DNA of 64,000 nucleotides from NCBI GenBank assembly GCA_037178625.1, contig JAWZXG010000025.1:1-64000 (forward strand). The letters run 5' to 3'. The notes under the pieces are model-generated. The model made no database searches. It saw only the letters and a list, made by a program, of their open reading frames with translations, and was not told where the DNA came from. Position numbers and translations under genes: made by a program. This stretch comes from Skeletonema tropicum (Eukaryota > Bacillariophyta > Thalassiosirophyceae > Thalassiosirales > Thalassiosiraceae). Positions 42,513 to 54,317 of this stretch are shown in pieces; the stretch's first letter is position 1; every line of letters begins with the position of its first letter.

Positions 42513-44647
42513 TATATCAGGTTGTTAGGTGTTGGTTGGCGACAAGCGAAGAGATATTGTATGTAGTTAGAAGAAAGATCTCATGGAAGTTGGAAGTTGT
42601 GGTAGTGTGAGGTGTGAGGGCTACTGGCGGGAACCAAATGGTACCGTCGCCGCGGTACCATTTAGCAATTTTCACGCGCAACATGAAAAGAGTCATAAAA
42701 ATGGCCATCATACTCGACAAAAATACATAAAGTAAGCTAAACCACGGGAACCGCTAAACGTAACATCCCAAACACTATTTATACATTATTTGTTGCATAA
42801 GAAACTATAATTCATCGATATGGAGCACCTATCGACAAATTTGAACTCAATAACTGCGATTTCGATCTAGAATGACGCATGCCTACCTCTTATATGCTAC
42901 TGCTGCTGTGCGAGCATACTACATATAACGTTGACCAGTGGTTCTATCGAAAGCTATTAGTCTCTACTATCATATTTTGCTCTGGGGTTGGGTTGGGGGG
43001 GCGAATGGAAGCGCAGAACCACCACATGAGGGTGTAGAATCATGTTTGTTGTGTTTTGTTAGTGTTTTGTGTGGGAATTAGCCACGGCGCCACGGGTTCT
43101 AAGGCCTACGTAGGAATTCAAATCATCGTAGAACGTACATACTACCTATAAGTCCCACCTAATGCTGCACTTTTTGACATCAACCATGAAGCTGCCGCTC
43201 CTACCGACGGCCACAACCATGAACACGCTTCAAATATAACCAATATATGCACCTATATCGCTCCCAATTACTATTGGGTATATTATGGAGGCGTTTTTTT
43301 GTCGAGGTAGATGCCGTCGTTGAGATATTCGAGGCGCCATCAACGATTTAATAATTGGTCATTTTCGTCCACCTGTGGTATGATCCTTTTGGCAATGATA
43401 CGCTGCACTAAAAGGTCCCCTACTTTGCATATCTCATCTGCAATATAATATTGACTTCCGTGGTCGTGCCCCACGTATGAGAGTGCTCCCTCTATTGATT
43501 ATTACCTAGGAGCACATGTGATCGGACATGTTGTGATGTTTCCATAATTAATATGCAACAATCAACCATATAAACAGTCCATAACAACAATGCAAACACA
43601 AATCTTCAACTCTCAACATAACAGAGGATGTATGGGGGGTATACACGCTTCAGCAGCCGCAAAATAGGTGGTGGATGTCATATTATTTATCATGGTGTAG
43701 AGGCTTACATTTTGTAATTTATTGTACCAAATAATATTTAATATTATCCGATTGAAAACACTACTCCAAACAATAACAATGTATATTATTACCGCAATGA
43801 TGTGTTAGTTCTGTTTTGGATGTGTTTTGGACATTATTGGTGGCTGTATACAACAATTGATGGTGGATATTGTGCCCATTTGAGACGAGTTTTTTGTAAT
43901 TATTGACTCGTCGCTTCAAGGAGTTAACAAGACTCTTTTTATCAGGTTTATGCCCCCCAATCATCGCTCTACATCATATTATGACTGGGGCATAAGTTTT
44001 GGGGCTTCGTTCCTTCTATGATGCATCCTTTGGTGGCAGTGTTGGTCGCGACAAGGCGACAGGTGGCTGTTGATGATGGTGTGGCTAGATCACTTATAAT
44101 CTTGGTGATTACGGTGATTACTGTGGCGATAAGCATAACCTACGAATAAGATATGTTTGGTTGTCGATTGGAAGGGGCAGGGCGGATTGATGGCACACCC
44201 TACTGCCTCTCTTTTGGATATATACGGCAGCGGCAGACTGTGTCGTCGAGGTTTAATTTCTAGCGATAAAATATGTCGACGAAAATTAATTCGACATTAT
44301 TGTATACTGGTGAACTTTTTTAATAATGAACTACAATATGGGTGTAGAGTTCGTTGCCAAAAAAGTTCACCAGTATATCAAGATGGGACATTATATCACC
44401 ATAGGACGCAAACACACCATGGTGCCGGTGCTCCTCATCTTGGTGATGTTGAGTGGAGATGAAAAAGTGTTTGGCGATAGTTAGCCCGTCAAGAAAATAT
44501 ATTGATTTTTGCCTGTTTTGGTTAGTAAGGGTTAACAAATGTCGTAGCGATAGTCATATCACCTGTTAAGTACTATTCCTACGTTGATACTCCTACTTTT
44601 GAACTTAGACCGGGAGGCTTAGAACCCGTGCATGAGGGGTGATCAGC
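42513..44647. other. Intergenic region of about 2.1 kb
   Basis: No supported gene. It holds the recA promoter side. CCTACGTAGGAATTCA is at 43105-43120 and ATTCCTACGTT at 44575-44585. A small hairpin TTATGCCCC/GGGGCATAA lies at about 43947-43994. ORF 43761-43964 (-) is Lys/Asn-rich and unconvincing. Confidence 0.45.
44303..44377. repeat. Perfect 19-bp inverted repeat
   Basis: TATACTGGTGAACTTTTTT (44303-44321) is exactly complemented at 44359-44377; the 37-nt loop has further short pairing. It could be a small-RNA precursor or MITE relic. Confidence 0.7.
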
Positions 44648-44754
44648 AATACACGGTGGATTCGAGACCGCGGCAGACGACATTTGTGTGACTCCGACTT
44701 TGAACTAATTCCTACGTAGAGGGTAGTTAGTGAGTTCGACCAATAAAACACCCC

Positions 44755-44829
44755 TGAGACGGCAACACCCAACATATTCGTGTTCCCCAGACTCTTGCGA
44801 GTTAGAATATGCTGGGTGTTGCCGTCTCA
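44755..44829. repeat. Subterminal hairpin of the CACGG element (second copy)
   Basis: Same 25-bp arms as at 5465-5539, with one mismatch. Confidence 0.8.
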
Positions 44830-45002
44830 CTAGTTGGTTGTCAAAAGCATTCACCCCTAAAATATCTAGTGTATACAAACGGTATTAACGTTTTTGTGCG
44901 TGAGATCATTATGAGAACTATTATTGGATTTTGGGGAATCTAGTTTTTTTTTTGCGCCAAGCGTCATTTCCACATCATCTTGTGCACTCATTCTTGCTAA
45001 CC

Positions 45003-47012
45003 ATGGCAACAACCCCCAATTCTAGCCACAACAGAGATAGCGGTAGCCGCCGAAATGCGCCGGCTGGGGTGTATACTCCAGTGTCAGGTTCATCCGGGCA
45101 ATTTGTTACTCCATCATCTTCAAAAACATCAAAACGTGGCAGAGAATCTGCAACAACTGTGGTGGCTCCACAGCGTCGTTCAACGAGAGGTCACAATAAC
45201 TCGGCCCCAATGAAGCTAACCGCTCCTTCTCAATTATTCCGTAGTCGTGATACAGCAGTGTCATGCTTCAACTTCCCTCTTGATCCCAGTAATATTGATC
45301 ACCTCAAAGTGATATGTTCTAAATGCAAGATGGTCTTGGGTGAAGCCAAAGACGGAATCCTCACCGAAGCAATAAAGAAGAAGAAACGTGCCGACAAACG
45401 AATGTGCGAACGGCCGTGGGACCTCAACAATAAATCACATCGGGAGGCATCAAAAAGAAAGGCATATTTTGATTTTCATGAGCTCTTTGAAGAAGACGCA
45501 TCAGCAGCAGAAGGGGATAATAATTCCAATGCGACACAGCCCCAAAAGAAGAAGCAACGAAGAAGGACTGCGCAAAAGCAACAAAATAATGGCACGCAAC
45601 AACGTAATGCTCAGCCTATAATGTTTGACGAGGATGGTCACTTCACAGATGATGCTGTTGAATTGCTTCGGACAAAATTAAACTCGATCCCGAATGACAA
45701 TGATTTGAGAGTTGCACAAATGTTGATGAAATGGACTTCACCTGTACTATTCGACCAAGATGGCCACCTTACCAACAATGTGGTTAAATTGTTTGAGAAA
45801 CGATTGCAGACATCGCGCAAAGACGGGTTGAATCCAAATGATAATGATTTGAGAGTTACAGGAATGTTGATGAAGTGGACTTTTGAAAGTAAAGATACAA
45901 AGCAGTACAATGCACCATTAGCTGTGTTGCCATCATTTCCTCGTATTAAATCTATGATTGTGGCATGCGTACCCCAATTGAATCATTCAGTAGAAGAGTC
46001 CACACGGCTACGCAACTTGCGGATGAGAACGTTTAGTAGTTGGATGGATTGTCTTAAGATGGCACACTTCGACCCAGATATGATGATTGATGCGTCGATA
46101 AGAAAGAGGAAAACTATCCCGAAGCCTTTCATAGTGAAGGAATTGAATAAAATTAGAATGAGTGCAGAGAAAACAATTGCAGCATTCGAATTTGCGAAAA
46201 TTAGTTTCAAGCAAGGTGCAAGTCTTGCGCAAGCGATAGATGTAGAAACCCGTGAACCTGGAATGCCAAGAGGACTCCGTATATTTGCACCTACAAGCGA
46301 GCTTTATCGTACAAAGGGTAACTATGTCAAATTAGAATACCCCACATTGACGTTTAAGGATGTTCCATTGGAAGAAGTTGTTTTGAGCAACAAGAAGAAA
46401 GGCGCAAAGGTAACAAAAAAGAAAGTTACTCCTATCGGATCTTGTCGTGGAGAGGAAGCTATCTATTCAAGACTAAGTGGGATCCGTAGGAATGGAATGT
46501 TTTCACCGGCGAGCGAGAGATACAAAGAACCATTTCATGTCCCAGAGGGATGCGAGACAGCCGGGGTTAAATGGAGTTGTGATACTGGTAATGGTTCATT
46601 CAAGTGTTGTCTCAGTGCACTAAATGTGACGAATCCGCAAGGACAGGAGCATGTTGTACCAATACTTGAATTCGACGACGCAAAGGACAACTATGACAAC
46701 ATGAAAACAGTATTTGACACTCACAAGGAGGTGAAGAGGTGTATCGAAGATACGTGCCACCGCAAAGTAGTTTTACTTGAAGTTAAAATCGGAGACGACT
46801 TTGGGTATTGTATGGCTACAAATGTTAGCGATACTCATGACCGTCACAATCCTTCGGCATTACCAGCTCTCTCCGTAGAACGAGCGCAACCACTTCAGCA
46901 ACCACAACCGCAGTATCAGCCTGTTGACAAGTACTCTATCCGGGTTGACTTCTCCCGTGTCACGTCAACGAAGCTCATGTACAATCAAAATAGCAACTTG
47001 TATGAAGGATAA
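45003..47012 (+). CDS. Transposase N-terminal and central part (669 aa) of the CACGG element
   Basis: The ATG at 45003 (AACC-ATG-G) matches that of the sister copy; the frame is open upstream to 44931 without an ATG. Parts: Ser/Thr/Arg leader; CSKCKMVLGEAKDG; a Gln/Lys-rich basic stretch; two related segments NDNDLRVAQMLMKWT and NDNDLRVTGMLMKWTF; RLRNLRMRTFSSWMDCLKMA; and GVKWSCDTGNGSFKCCLSAL, which resembles the first strand of a DDE fold with its catalytic Asp (W-S-C-D). Then V-P-I-L-E-F-D-D-A-K-D-N-Y. It ends abruptly YNQNSNLYEG at the deletion junction. The remaining C-terminal half of this family is preserved in 6114-7742. Not expected to be active alone. Confidence 0.75.
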   Translation: MATTPNSSHNRDSGSRRNAPAGVYTPVSGSSGQFVTPSSSKTSKRGRESATTVVAPQRRSTRGHNNSAPMKLTAPSQLFRSRDTAVSCFNFPLDPSNIDHLKVICSKCKMVLGEAKDGILTEAIKKKKRADKRMCERPWDLNNKSHREASKRKAYFDFHELFEEDASAAEGDNNSNATQPQKKKQRRRTAQKQQNNGTQQRNAQPIMFDEDGHFTDDAVELLRTKLNSIPNDNDLRVAQMLMKWTSPVLFDQDGHLTNNVVKLFEKRLQTSRKDGLNPNDNDLRVTGMLMKWTFESKDTKQYNAPLAVLPSFPRIKSMIVACVPQLNHSVEESTRLRNLRMRTFSSWMDCLKMAHFDPDMMIDASIRKRKTIPKPFIVKELNKIRMSAEKTIAAFEFAKISFKQGASLAQAIDVETREPGMPRGLRIFAPTSELYRTKGNYVKLEYPTLTFKDVPLEEVVLSNKKKGAKVTKKKVTPIGSCRGEEAIYSRLSGIRRNGMFSPASERYKEPFHVPEGCETAGVKWSCDTGNGSFKCCLSALNVTNPQGQEHVVPILEFDDAKDNYDNMKTVFDTHKEVKRCIEDTCHRKVVLLEVKIGDDFGYCMATNVSDTHDRHNPSALPALSVERAQPLQQPQPQYQPVDKYSIRVDFSRVTSTKLMYNQNSNLYEG

Positions 47013-47221
47013 ACGGCATAATGGCATAGATATGTAGAGTAGACAGTAGTAACGAGTTGACGGAAGATATCGACATTGTGATGGGCTTCTCATCAGATTT
47101 TTGGATGTCACAGTTAGCGATAGTTAGCGATCACAAATGCTAAGGCGAATCCACCGTGAATATCCTGGATTTACTAGTATAGTACCTAGGATTATGGTAC
47201 CTACGTACATTTTGGCGATTG

Positions 47222-47330
47222 TGGATACCGGATACTGGATACTGAATGGATACTGGACATGATATGTACTCAGAGAGATAAGTACTTGATACTGGATACT
47301 GGAGATTGGATACTGGAGATTGGATACTAA
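47222..47330. repeat. GGATACTGGA microsatellite-like array
   Basis: Units GGATACTGGA / GATTGGATACT repeat imperfectly. It begins about 60 bp right of the transposon end. Confidence 0.7.
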
Positions 47331-47479
47331 ATCTGGTTACCGAATACTGACACGAACATGCCGAACACAGAACACATGATTGATGGAGATTGATGAATTG
47401 ATAGAGGCACATCTCTACTCTCTCTAGAGATAAATAGAGAGGTGCTTACAAGCATAAGCGGGATCACGATAAGCCAAGT

Positions 47480-47728
47480 TCACTTCCTCCCGGCTTTCCA
47501 CTCATTTGAGGCAGGAAGACCACGCTGACATGACAGTGACAGTGTCTCAACCGCCTCATCCGCCCCCTCCTCTGCCGATGAAGAATTTGCGGATGAATCA
47601 TCCGGTTTGCCCACCTCCTTTCTTTCAACATCCTCGGTGGTCACTTTCACCATGGGACAAGCATTGAACATCGAATGGAGCTCCACAGGATGGCTGTCGA
47701 TGCAATTGTTGGAATTATCCAGTACCAT
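47480..47728 (-). CDS. Hypothetical 82-aa ORF
   Basis: ATG at 47728: MVLDNSNNCIDSHPVELHSM, then an acidic Ser-rich part (SSANSSSAEEGADEAVE) and NEWKAGRK at the end. Protein-like but without a recognised family; could be a last exon. Confidence 0.35.
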   Translation of the reverse strand: MVLDNSNNCIDSHPVELHSMFNACPMVKVTTEDVERKEVGKPDDSSANSSSAEEGADEAVETLSLSCQRGLPASNEWKAGRK

Positions 47729-48126
47729 TCTCGCGGGGCGGGCGGGGTGAAAAAAGAGAAGAGGTATCCTTCCATTCGGATAGACCGAGATGGAGTACGG
47801 ACTCAATCTTGTTCGCAATTTTTCATTTGGGTAGTTTGGGGATATAATGGTTTATAATGGATAATTGATGATCAGTTTTGGAAACAAAGCGGAAAAATTA
47901 GGTTCCAGTCGAGTCAAACTGAGAAGAGAATCACTTCTAGGTCGGAATTCAGTACATACCTTTTGCAAATTTCTTGGAGTCGTATCAATCTGATTTTTTC
48001 TTTCGTCCTTCGAAGTGCAACACTTACGCACCCAACCCACGCGACGCCAACCATAATGTCTCTCTCCAAAGCTCCGCTATCGACCAATTGCTATATACTA
48101 TCCCTGCACTAACAAGAAGAACCACC

Positions 48127-48411
48127 ATGCCCGGTGTAAGCGCCGAATACCGAAGACGACTGCTACAACGACAGCGAGAGGCCGCATCACGTGACAAACG
48201 ATCCAGCTCAAGGCAACGTCGACCAGATTCTTCTATCTCTTCGAGCAGTAGTCAGATGCTGCCATCTGGTCAACCAAGCGGAAATCAGGATGTGTCGGAC
48301 AACAAGATCGACCAACTGAAAGAGGATATAAGTGAGATGTACGACTTCTACGGACATGATGCCATATTGTATTATGTGCTCTCCACCACTGAAAGATGTT
48401 ATGAAATCTGA
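48127..48411 (+). CDS. Hypothetical 94-aa protein
   Basis: The ATG at 48127 (ACC-ACC-ATG-C) is well placed. The protein starts MPGVSAEYRRRLLQRQREAA, has a Ser run, and ends with NKIDQLKEDISEMYDFYGHD-AILYYVLSTTERCYEI. Basic N-terminus and acidic/aromatic C-terminus. No family recognised. The open frame extends upstream to 47974, but the ATG at 48127 fits better. Confidence 0.5.
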   Translation: MPGVSAEYRRRLLQRQREAASRDKRSSSRQRRPDSSISSSSSQMLPSGQPSGNQDVSDNKIDQLKEDISEMYDFYGHDAILYYVLSTTERCYEI

Positions 48412-49466
48412 ATCCGAGCAACTCTCATTGTATAGATATGTACTTATTCGTGAAGCAATGTAAGAGAGACGAAAGTTGCGTGCTTAGGGTTAGGGAAAGA
48501 AGAGAGTGTTGGCTGGTGGCAATTCATCTTGACAGAGCTCAAATCATTGTTGAAGGTGTGTTAGCTTGTGGAATGCGCCAGCCGGTGTCTTCCTTCTTGA
48601 TAGATAGACAGTATGTCAGCTCGATATACATATTATGTAAACGATGTATTTACCATTGAATGACTGCTACTGCAACTGCAATAACGAATCCATGCTTTAC
48701 TGACTCTTTGAACCTCTTTGAAAAATGTTATGTTGTACGATATGCGTTGACACTCAAACAGCACATAATCAAACCTTAACACCAGAGGTAAAATCTATTC
48801 TCACATATGTATACTTTCACTTAAGTATAATGATAACTCCTCTCTTTCATGACACACCTCATTCATAATGTTCACACACAAGACAAGACGAGACAGATAG
48901 ATTATTATAGTTGCTATTTACTCTCTAGACGCAAGGATCAAGAAAGGAGAACATTAACACTGAGGGGCTGGGGTGATTGCGCCGAAGACGCCGGGCCTGC
49001 TATGCTGGGTATGAACGTTTGCCAACGCATTCACAAACGTTTGGCACTGTGAGGACTTACTTAAAACCAAAAAATACTAGTATGTGGTTGTTCAGTTACA
49101 TATGTAGTTAGTTCGGCTTACGCAACACAGCGGTTCAGGCCTTTGTAAATGAAATTTACTCATTTTTTCTTTTGTCATGTATGAGTTGTTGACGTGTCAC
49201 TCTCTTCGATCTTGGACTTCTTCAAAAAAAGTCCAAGAGACGCTAAGTAACCATCGCCGTGAACCGCCAGGGCAATGGACCGTCCACGACGGTTCAGCTA
49301 CGCGTGAAAATGACGGTTAGCGTCTCTCGCGCGCACTCGCTCTTATTTCTCCACTTCTGTAACAGAATAGTATAATGACACATTAAAAGACACGCTATCA
49401 GCGCATTTCGTCATTGTTTGTGACACAAATCTGGAAAATTGGAATTTTCCAGTACGATACATTACA
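48412..49466. other. Intergenic; hairpins only
   Basis: CTTGGACTTCTTC...GTCCAAG at about 49211-49233 forms a short hairpin. AGAGACGCTAA and its near inverse TTAGCGTCTCT flank about 49228-49340, with inner pairing of GTGAACCG/CGGTTCA, a possible old MITE. No gene seen. Confidence 0.4.
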
Positions 49467-49776
49467 TAGAGGTCCATCCCGAACCGGGACGGCCGGGACG
49501 GGACGGGATTTTTTCGACCGGATAATCCGATCTGTCCCATCAAACCCCGATCCGGGTGATCCGGGATTTGTTTTTTTGCCCGAATTCGCGCCCAAGACGC
49601 GAATTTCTCAAAGTAGCGAACTCCATTCGGGTGTTTAGTAAGACTGTTCTCCCCATTATTTCGTCAAAATACCCATAATTATACACAACTAACCAAAACC
49701 GGATTATCCGTCCCGTCGGACCCCGTCCCGCTCCGGAAACCGGATAGGGTGACGGGACGGTTGGGATGGACCTCTA
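49467..49776. mobile_element. Probable hAT-type MITE (310 bp) with GGGACGG-rich ends
   Basis: The inverted ends TAGAGGTCCATCCC are perfect over 14 bp and continue imperfectly. GATACAT lies just outside both ends (49456-49462 and 49777-49783), but on the left four bases (TACA) separate it from the end, so the TSD is imperfect. The ends are rich in GGGACGG/CCGGAT words, similar in style to the GGGTA-rich MITEs. Confidence 0.6.
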
Positions 49777-49797
49777 GATACATACTCCTCTCTAGAC

Positions 49798-50788
49798 AAG
49801 GGTAAATAAATAGGGTATGACTCAAATTTTGGCGGGAAATCTCCACCTTGACGATTTTACGCGTAAAAAAATCAAGTCGGATTTACCGTCTCGGGGGCAA
49901 ACTCAAATGCGAAAGTCAATGCCGGTCAACATGAGATCAGAGATCAGCACCAACACGCCGCTCGAGGCAGGCAACCATGGTCGACATTGCCGCTGTTGAA
50001 ATAGACCAAGTTAACAGCCGACCTATGGGCCGATCGGTGGCGGATCGTTACTATGGATTATTATGTTGGTGTTGACGCCCTCGCCGCTGCCAAATACCTC
50101 AAGGGAAGGCAGCATGGAGGCAATATTAGACGGTGACGTCCGGCGAGCGTCGGCCACTGAACAGTGCTTATTGAACGTCCCAAAGAGCGTTTCTGCTGGA
50201 TCCAAGCACGATAACATATACATAATAATCCATTGTAACGATCAGCCATCAATCGTCCCATATTACGGCTGTTAACTCGGTCTATTTCAGCAGCGGCAGT
50301 GTCGACCATGGTTGCCGTTGCTTGAGCGGTGAATATACTTACAGTGAACCTCCGCGAACTAAACCCCCCCGGGGTCTAAAATTTTTGGCTAGTCTGCTCT
50401 AGGGGGGTCTGACTTTCGGAATAGTCACATACTAATTCCCTAGTAACTACTAGTAGAAACGGGGAGGGGGGTCTAAAATTTTGGCTAGGCTGTGATTTGG
50501 AGGGGGGGTCTAAGCCGAGTAGGGGGGTTTAGTTCGCGGAGGTTCACTGTAGTCAGTTCGAGCTTTCAATGACGGGAAACGACGAGGCAAGCGAGACTCA
50601 ACCATATGGAACTTGTAGTCGTATCGGCACCTTCACTTAGGTAAATTTGTGTGTGTTTCCTGCACATTTCTGCACAGTACTAGGTACAACGTAGGAATAG
50701 GTAAAAATCACCCTTGTGACAAAGTTGAGTTTGCCCCCGAGACGGTAAGCGTCACACTCCTTGTGACATACCCTATTTATTTACCCTT
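49798..50788. mobile_element. Foldback element of about 1 kb with two related arms
   Basis: The ends are perfect over 22 bp (49798-49819 with 50767-50788, AAGGGTAAATAAATAGGGTA). Further inverted blocks follow: TTACCGTCTCGGGGGCAAAC (near 49882 and 50727) and a long one, GGCAACCATGGTCGAC...GTTAACAGCCG (49969-50020 with 50267-50317). Both arms encode related peptides (MVDIAAVEIDQVNSRPMGR and MVDTAAAEIDRVNSRNMGR). CTCCTCTC occurs at 49785-49792 and 50789-50796, but the left one is 5 bp away, so no clean TSD. A mariner-like MITE sits in the right arm. Confidence 0.65.
50342..50549. mobile_element. mariner-like MITE (208 bp) nested in the foldback element
   Basis: Inverted ends CAGTGAACCTCCGCGAACTA are perfect over about 27 bp and flanked by TA (50340-50341 and 50550-50551). 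The interior repeats GGGGGGTCTAA(AA)TTTTGGCTAG on both sides. Confidence 0.85.
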
Positions 50789-50923
50789 CTCCTCTCGACA
50801 CTAACCGTCGCCGTGAACCGTCGTCAGTCGTCACCCGACACGGGTTTCAAGTTTCAAAAAATATGTAGGGAACCATGTCAACTGAATGACCACCTACGAT
50901 GACCACTACACCAACATCAAGCC

Positions 50924-52585
50924 ATGGATAACAGCACCCACTCCTCTTCCTCCAACAGTCAGGTGGCGCCATCATCTTCAGCGGCCAATGCCACCGCAAA
51001 TAATAACGGACCAACAGCGTCATCCAGCACCGCCAAGCGAGCGCCAAATCCACAACAGGCCCAACTAATCAAATTACGAGATGCAAATACCAAGTATAAA
51101 AATTTGTTAAAGTTGGCAAAGGAAAGGATTCAAGAGCAGGAGGGTTTATTGGACGAGAGACGATGTGAGTTGATTTTCAACTGGGGGCTGCACATTATTT
51201 GAATTATTGTGTGTGTTGTGTAGCTGTGTTGTGTTTTGAGCTGTGTGCGCTTAATTTTGTTTTTATCTGTTTGCTAATTACATACCTCTCTCCCTCTTTT
51301 ATTTATTGTACATAAACTCTTCATTCGTTGTATATTTCAATTCGTTGCGATGGCAAAATGTTTCGCAAATTTCAAATGACATGTATTTCTTACATTACAA
51401 AATACAGCCGAAGTAAAACAGCTGACCACAAAATTACACGAAACCACAGAACAATATGACGCACTAAAGTACAACGTCGGGGGGACAGGTGCTTCGTCAG
51501 CAATAGATCTCAATGAGACAACCATTGTCCGAGTATGCCAACGAATCAAAGATGATATAAGTGACAGCAGCAATGCGGAGAATATCGAAAATGCTGATAA
51601 AAACAACATGGACACCACAAATGATGATGGAGACGGCAACTTTGAAATATGGGCACTCATTGAATACGAATATGACAATCCAGAGACTTCCGATGCATTG
51701 AATCCACTCAATGCGCCGACCTTTAAACGTCACAAGCAGTGGCAAAAATTTACCAATGAATCTGCCCTATCTGATTACATTCGACGTGATACGGGGGAGC
51801 CACTGACACTTCCCCCGTATTCATTAAGTCCGGAACAATCACAAAAGATGGAAGAGGAGGCGAAAAAGTCGGTGGCGTCGATATCGGAAGAATTTCGCCG
51901 GTTTCGTGTCAGGGCCGAAGTGGCAAAGAAGCAAGCGGATGCTACGGTGAGAGCATTGCATACCAATAGTGTTCAAACAACACGAATGAGAATAGAAGGG
52001 CAGGATATAGAAAGTGAATTGAAGCAGGCGAAGACTGATCATGCCCAACTTGCATCATTACGAGCCGAAATGGCCGAACAGGAAGCAAGGTGGAAGGAAT
52101 CTTACGATTTACTAATGGCGGAGAATGAAAAGTTGAAGAGTTCAGGTGCCGAAGCGTTACTTGCGGCACAGTGGCGTCATCGGTATGAATCATGCCTAAA
52201 AGAGAAGGAGGCTGCTCTGACTTCGTTGGGAATGGAAAAGGAAAAAGTTGCCGAGTTGCAAGATCAAAAGAAAAAGGCTGATGCGGGAAAGTATGAGGCC
52301 AAGTATCGAGATTTGAAGGAATCCTTTCGACTATATCGGAAGAAGGCAAAGGAAATATTCATGGCACAACAGCAGGGCGAGACAGGATTTATGCCAACAC
52401 TGCATGATTCTGGTGCAGAGGGGGCGAAGATTTCCTATTTGAAGAATCTAATGGTTAATTATCTTGGGTCAGATTCGGCATGTAGAGAGCACATGGAGCC
52501 GGCGATTGCGACCGTTTTGAATTTTACGGAGGAAGACTTGTTGAGGATAAAACAGCAGAAGGAGCAAAATGATAGCTGGTTTTGA
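50924..52585 (+). CDS. GRIP-domain coiled-coil golgin (472 aa, two exons)
   Basis: Exon 1 50924-51164, 243-bp intron (donor GTGAGT, acceptor AATACAG), exon 2 51408-52585; 241 + 1,178 = 1,419 nt, in frame. The N-terminus is Ser/Asn-rich (MDNSTHSSSSNSQVAPSSSA). Most of the rest is coiled coil, e.g. KYKNLLKLAKERIQEQEGLL and AEMAEQEARWKESYDLLMAE. The C-terminus, SYLKNLMVNYLGSDSACREH-MEPAIATVLNFTEEDLLRI, fits a GRIP domain, which binds Arl1-GTP and targets tethers to the trans-Golgi. Convergent with the SLC33-like gene (332 bp between stops). The last 39 codons plus the downstream region are duplicated at 62827. Confidence 0.85.
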
Positions 52586-52980
52586 TTCGCAATCTGGAGA
52601 AGTATGATGGTAGGAGATGTATTACACTTGACGTTTGCTCCAATTTGACATGGTCACATAGCTTGCACAATAATAGAAGCCCGACTTGAACGAAAGGTCT
52701 ATTCACAATCCATGGCAATAAGTTGAAGACAACCCCACCAACTCTGTCATCCACAAAAAAGGCACGAAACAATGAGTCAATTGCGCAAGGAGGATGAGGC
52801 AATTAGATGAGTTATGTATGGTAGTGGTGTTAGAGTATAATAGCTATCTTCCCTTCTTCCCAAATCATTCAACTCAGAATTAAGAGATCCACTTCGCCAG
52901 TTAGTAGTCGAACACGTCTATGCATGCTTGCCACCCTTTTTTAATTGTTGCATTTCTTCTTCGTCCTCATTCTCAATATG
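52470..52980. repeat. Source of a segmental duplication (copy at 62827-63331)
   Basis: About 510 bp covering the 3' end of the GRIP gene, the intergenic gap and the 3' end of the SLC33-like gene are repeated with about 20 differences and small indels. Confidence 0.85.
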
Positions 52981-54265
52981 TGTCCTCCATGCATCATCTG
53001 GAAGCTCAGCAATATTTTGGACTCTCTTACTCATTACGAATATCCAAATACAGCCAAGTGTACTCAAGACTAACTGCAAGGGGAAGTAAGCATCTCTACC
53101 ACCAGTGCAGATTTCATTTCCATCTTCTCCGACAGAACATTCTGGTGGAATTGTGAACTGACCGATCATATACATAACAACCGACGATGGCCATGTTCCT
53201 CCAAGATTACCAAATGTATTCAGTAGCGTCATGTAACTTCCACCTATTGCGGGATCAACACGGTGAGCAAAGAAGGTCATCTGAGCATTGAATTGTAAAC
53301 TATGGACGATGGCCTGTAGTGCAGTCGATGCGATAAGAAGGCCCCAAAAGATGAGTCTTGATGTTGTTTCTCCACCAATCAAGATATTGTTACCTCCACG
53401 GAAAGATCGTACTGCTAATAGCATTAACACATCCACCAATGCCACTACTGTAACTCTGAATTTGTATGCAAACATAAATTGTTTCAGTGGATACCCTTGC
53501 CAAATTTTCGTACCCATAATAGGCACTAAAATACCGAGCGGTAAAATGATTGTAGGGCTGAGTAATGCCGTGGTTTGTTTCGACAATCCAAACTCTACTG
53601 CCTTGAGAAATTTGACATTGTCAGAAAGAGCACATGGAAGTCTGTATGTCAAAAGAATGAGGATGAGCGACTGCACCGCCGGGAGTTTGACAACACTCCA
53701 CAGTCGATGATATGTTTCCATAATTCCTATCTCGTATGCGTCAATCTCATGCTCGTCGTCATCTTCATCATCATCGTCTTCATCTTCCTCTAGATTATTA
53801 TTTTTCGGTAGCAGAGTTTCCATATCCGTATTAGATGATTTGTCACCACCACATCCAATGGTACAACAATCACCACCCTCAATACTCATATCAACCTCCT
53901 TCTTGAACAATGCCACAAACACAGTAATTACCAACATGAAACTCCCCATAAATTTGACGAATCCACCAAGACTCACCAATCCAGTCCCTGGCCGACTCGG
54001 CAATCGCAACAATGGACGCCAAAGATTTTGGCTGCTCTCAACGTCATTTAATGCAAGGAAGCCAACGTACGACAGGAAGTATCCTATGTTCTGCCCTATG
54101 CTGTTGCATATCGGTCCCTTCCCCCGATTCTTTCGTGATAACATGGTTAATGCCCATCCATCCACGGCAATGTCCTGTGTGGCCATTAAAAAGTATAACG
54201 TAAAGAAGAAGAGTGTGACTCCCCTAACATTCATGGACTTTGTCGCCTGTTCCACTGTAGTACCA

Positions 54266-54317
<52 letters not shown>

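Larger units (their letters stand above)
44652..47158 (+). mobile_element. Chapaev/CMC-like DNA transposon, deletion derivative 2 (2,507 bp)
   Basis: The same ends as 5362-7955 (CACGGTGGATTCG and complement) are flanked by a 4-bp TSD AATA (44648-44651 and 47159-47162). The left about 777 bp and right about 148 bp (47011-47158) match the sister copy with few substitutions. The middle keeps the N-terminal and central transposase coding and lacks the C-terminal half. The deletion junction creates the stop at 47010-47012. Confidence 0.9.
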
